This document shows, piece after piece, positions 62,330-64,000 of a DNA stretch of 64,000 nucleotides; within the stretch, counting starts at the first letter, position 1, and each line of letters starts with the position of its first letter. Below the pieces are notes generated by a model. The model saw only the letters and a list, made by a program, of their open reading frames with translations, made no database searches and had not been told where the DNA came from. The DNA is from Methylibium rhizosphaerae (GTDB lineage Bacteria; Pseudomonadota; Gammaproteobacteria; Burkholderiales; Burkholderiaceae_C), in contig NZ_SWAR01000003.1 of the NCBI RefSeq assembly GCF_006386545.1, positions 1 to 64,000 on the forward strand, given 5' to 3'. Both the position numbers and the translations under genes were made by a program.

Positions 62330-64000
62330 TCATGCCCGCAAGACCCCGAGATCCAGCGGCAGCCAGCCGCGTACGCTGTTGAAGAAGGCGCCCGCTTCGG
62401 CCTGCCGCAGGTCGTCCCGCGTCAGCCGCGCCTCCTGCAGCACGCCCTGTGCAAGCAGCCGCGCGCGGTAGGTGCCGGGCAGCAGGCCGGCGGCGGCTGC
62501 CGGCGTCAGCCAGCGGCCGCGCAGGCACAGGGCGAGGTTGCCGTTCACGAACTCCGTCAGCTCGCCTTCGGTGTTCCAAAGCAGCGTGTCGAAACAGCCG
62601 GCAGGCGGAGCGAATGCGGCATAGGCCTCGCGGCGCGTGGTCTTGTGCCGCAGGAATTCGCTGCGGGCGTCGATGGGCGTGCGTGCGAGCCAGGCGCGCA
62701 GCGGCACGGCGGTGGGCTGCAGCGGCGCTGCCTCGCCGCGCACGGCGCCGAAGGCATCGACCAGCAGGCGCAGCTTGTGCGCGCCGCGCGGGTGCGCGGT
62801 GGCGAGCTCCGCCAGCGTGGTCAGCACGTGCGTCTCGTTCAGCGTATGGCCGAAGTGGGCCGCGCCTCGGCGCAGCCGCTCCAGGTGCTCGTCGAGCAGC
62901 CAAACCTGGCCGTCCTGCAGCCGCAGTGATTCGAGCAGCTCGAAGGGCACCGCCGCACGTTCGAGGAACCGCTGCTTGTGCCGCCACTCGTCGGCTTCGG
63001 CGGCGACCTGCGAGTCGGCGGTGATGGCGCTGCCCACGCCGCAGGCCGCCTGCCAGGCCTCGCCGGGCTGCCGGGTCAGCTCGACCGTGCGGATGGCCAC
63101 GTTGAAGGTGGCCGTACCGCCCGGCTGCAGCACGCCCACCGCGCCGCAGTACACGCCGCGCGGCGTGGGCTCCAGCGCACGGATCAGCTGCATGGCGCGC
63201 ACCTTGGGCGCGCCGGTCACCGAGCCGCAGGGGAACAGCGCGCCGAATAGCTGCGCGAGCGTGGTTCCCGGGCGGGAGGTGGCGGTGACGGTCGAGGTCA
63301 TCTGCCACACGGTGGGCAGCGCCTGCAGGTCGAACAGTGCGGGCACCCGCACCGAGCCGAGCGTGGCGACGCGCGACAGGTCGTTGCGCAGCAGGTCCAC
63401 GATCATCAGGTTCTCGGCGCGCTCCTTTTCGCTGGCCTTCAACGCGGCCGCGGCGGCCTCGTCCTCGGCCGGCGTGCCGCCGCGCGCGGCAGTGCCCTTC
63501 ATCGGCTGCGTGGTCACGAAACCGTCGCGCCAGTCGAAGAACAGCTCCGGCGACACGCTGAGGACCTGCGCGTCTTCATGGGCCAGGTACACGCCGTACC
63601 CGCGGGGTTGGCCCCGGTGCAGCGCGCGGAAGGCGGCGAGCGCATCGCCGCGCAGGCGGCTTCGCAGGCGCGTCGTGTGGTTCACCTGGTAGACGTCGCC
63701 GGCGGCGATCCAGTCGCGGATGCGCTCGACGTCGTGAGCGAACTGCTCGTCGCCAAGCGTCTGCTGCCAGGGGTCGAAGGCATGGGCATCCCCGCGATCG
63801 GCCGGCCAGTCCTCGGCCGTGTCGAACACCGCGAAGCAGGCGAGCGGCCCGTGTGCGCCATGCGTGACGAGGGCCGGGTCGAACGCAGCGGCGGCTTCGT
63901 AGCGCACATAGCCCACGCACCAGCGGCCGCCGCGAGCATGGGCCTCGGCGGCGTCGAGCATGGGCTTGACCTCACCGGGCGAACGCGCCACCAGCCATTC
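62330..64000 (-). CDS. pabB: Aminodeoxychorismate synthase I fused to 4-amino-4-deoxychorismate lyase (partial)
   Basis: Two folate enzymes in one chain. The N-terminal part is the chorismate-binding domain (RYEAAAAFDP, VYQVNHTTRLRSRL, LSVSPELFFDW, MKGTAARGGTPAEDEA, ENLMIVDLLRNDLSRV, GSVTGAPKVRAMQLI). This converts chorismate to aminodeoxychorismate with PabA. The C-terminal part (from about LLESLRLQDGQVWLLDEHLERLRRGAAHFG to the end, with FDTLLWNTEGELTEFVNGNL) is a branched-chain-aminotransferase-like PabC lyase. The start lies beyond position 64000; the frame is open to the window edge. The separate pabC is therefore not needed. Confidence 0.93.
   Translation of the reverse strand, partial: EWLVARSPGEVKPMLDAAEAHARGGRWCVGYVRYEAAAAFDPALVTHGAHGPLACFAVFDTAEDWPADRGDAHAFDPWQQTLGDEQFAHDVERIRDWIAAGDVYQVNHTTRLRSRLRGDALAAFRALHRGQPRGYGVYLAHEDAQVLSVSPELFFDWRDGFVTTQPMKGTAARGGTPAEDEAAAAALKASEKERAENLMIVDLLRNDLSRVATLGSVRVPALFDLQALPTVWQMTSTVTATSRPGTTLAQLFGALFPCGSVTGAPKVRAMQLIRALEPTPRGVYCGAVGVLQPGGTATFNVAIRTVELTRQPGEAWQAACGVGSAITADSQVAAEADEWRHKQRFLERAAVPFELLESLRLQDGQVWLLDEHLERLRRGAAHFGHTLNETHVLTTLAELATAHPRGAHKLRLLVDAFGAVRGEAAPLQPTAVPLRAWLARTPIDARSEFLRHKTTRREAYAAFAPPAGCFDTLLWNTEGELTEFVNGNLALCLRGRWLTPAAAAGLLPGTYRARLLAQGVLQEARLTRDDLRQAEAGAFFNSVRGWLPLDLGVLRA

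Overview
The window is GC-rich chromosomal DNA. Its gene content points to a betaproteobacterium of the order Burkholderiales, probably near the Rubrivivax/Leptothrix/Comamonadaceae group. The signs are a dapA-bamC-metallo-hydrolase block, a caa3-like cytochrome oxidase cluster, a polyhydroxyalkanoate granule phasin, a MocR-controlled GABA operon and parE/parC separated by a single acetyltransferase gene. I see no plasmid, prophage, insertion sequence, rRNA or CRISPR array. The genus is inference.

Layout. Positions 1-290 hold intergenic inverted repeats. Then come a chemotaxis receptor, a DUF779 protein with an ExaC/AcoD-type aldehyde dehydrogenase behind a candidate sigma-54 promoter, trmB, tRNA-Gly(CCC), an M28 peptidase lipoprotein, a truncated DUF2164 gene, an AlkC-like gene, a phospholipase-D-family protein, and an unknown two-gene pair with a repeated DKW motif (9.9-11.4 kb). 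lpxO follows. Positions 12.5-20.8 kb are a seven-gene minus-strand operon, gabT-potA-potD-potB-potC-gbuA-gabD. It should import a polyamine- or guanidinobutyrate-like substrate and convert it through GABA and succinate semialdehyde to succinate. A MocR/GabR-type regulator diverges from it. alaS follows.

Positions 25.9-34.7 kb are the most unusual part: an R-body (refractile body) locus. Four almost identical small RebB proteins and three diverged RebB-like proteins lie in tandem on the minus strand. They are followed by two unrecognised proteins, a 624-residue protein with a nucleotidyltransferase-like signature, an 87-residue protein and a GH25 muramidase lipoprotein. A convergent regulator joins an ATPase-dead sigma-54-activator-like domain to an AraC DNA-binding domain. 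I infer that this is one contractile or unrolling protein-ribbon system with its own control and possible release factors.

Positions 35-48 kb are housekeeping and small-operon genes (GNAT, hydrolase, TlpA-like, transglutaminase-like, coaBC, dut, SlyD-like, ribosomal oxygenase-like, a small Ala-rich lipoprotein, MBL hydrolase, bamC, dapA, a methyltransferase, an SDR, a 44-residue membrane peptide, an MFS carrier). Positions 48.4-53.2 kb carry parE-GNAT-parC. Positions 53.3-58.5 kb are a cytochrome c oxidase operon with a cytochrome-c-tailed subunit II and two subunit-III-type genes. The window ends with an FAD oxidoreductase, a second chemotaxis receptor, two phasin-like proteins and a PabB-PabC fusion cut by the window edge.
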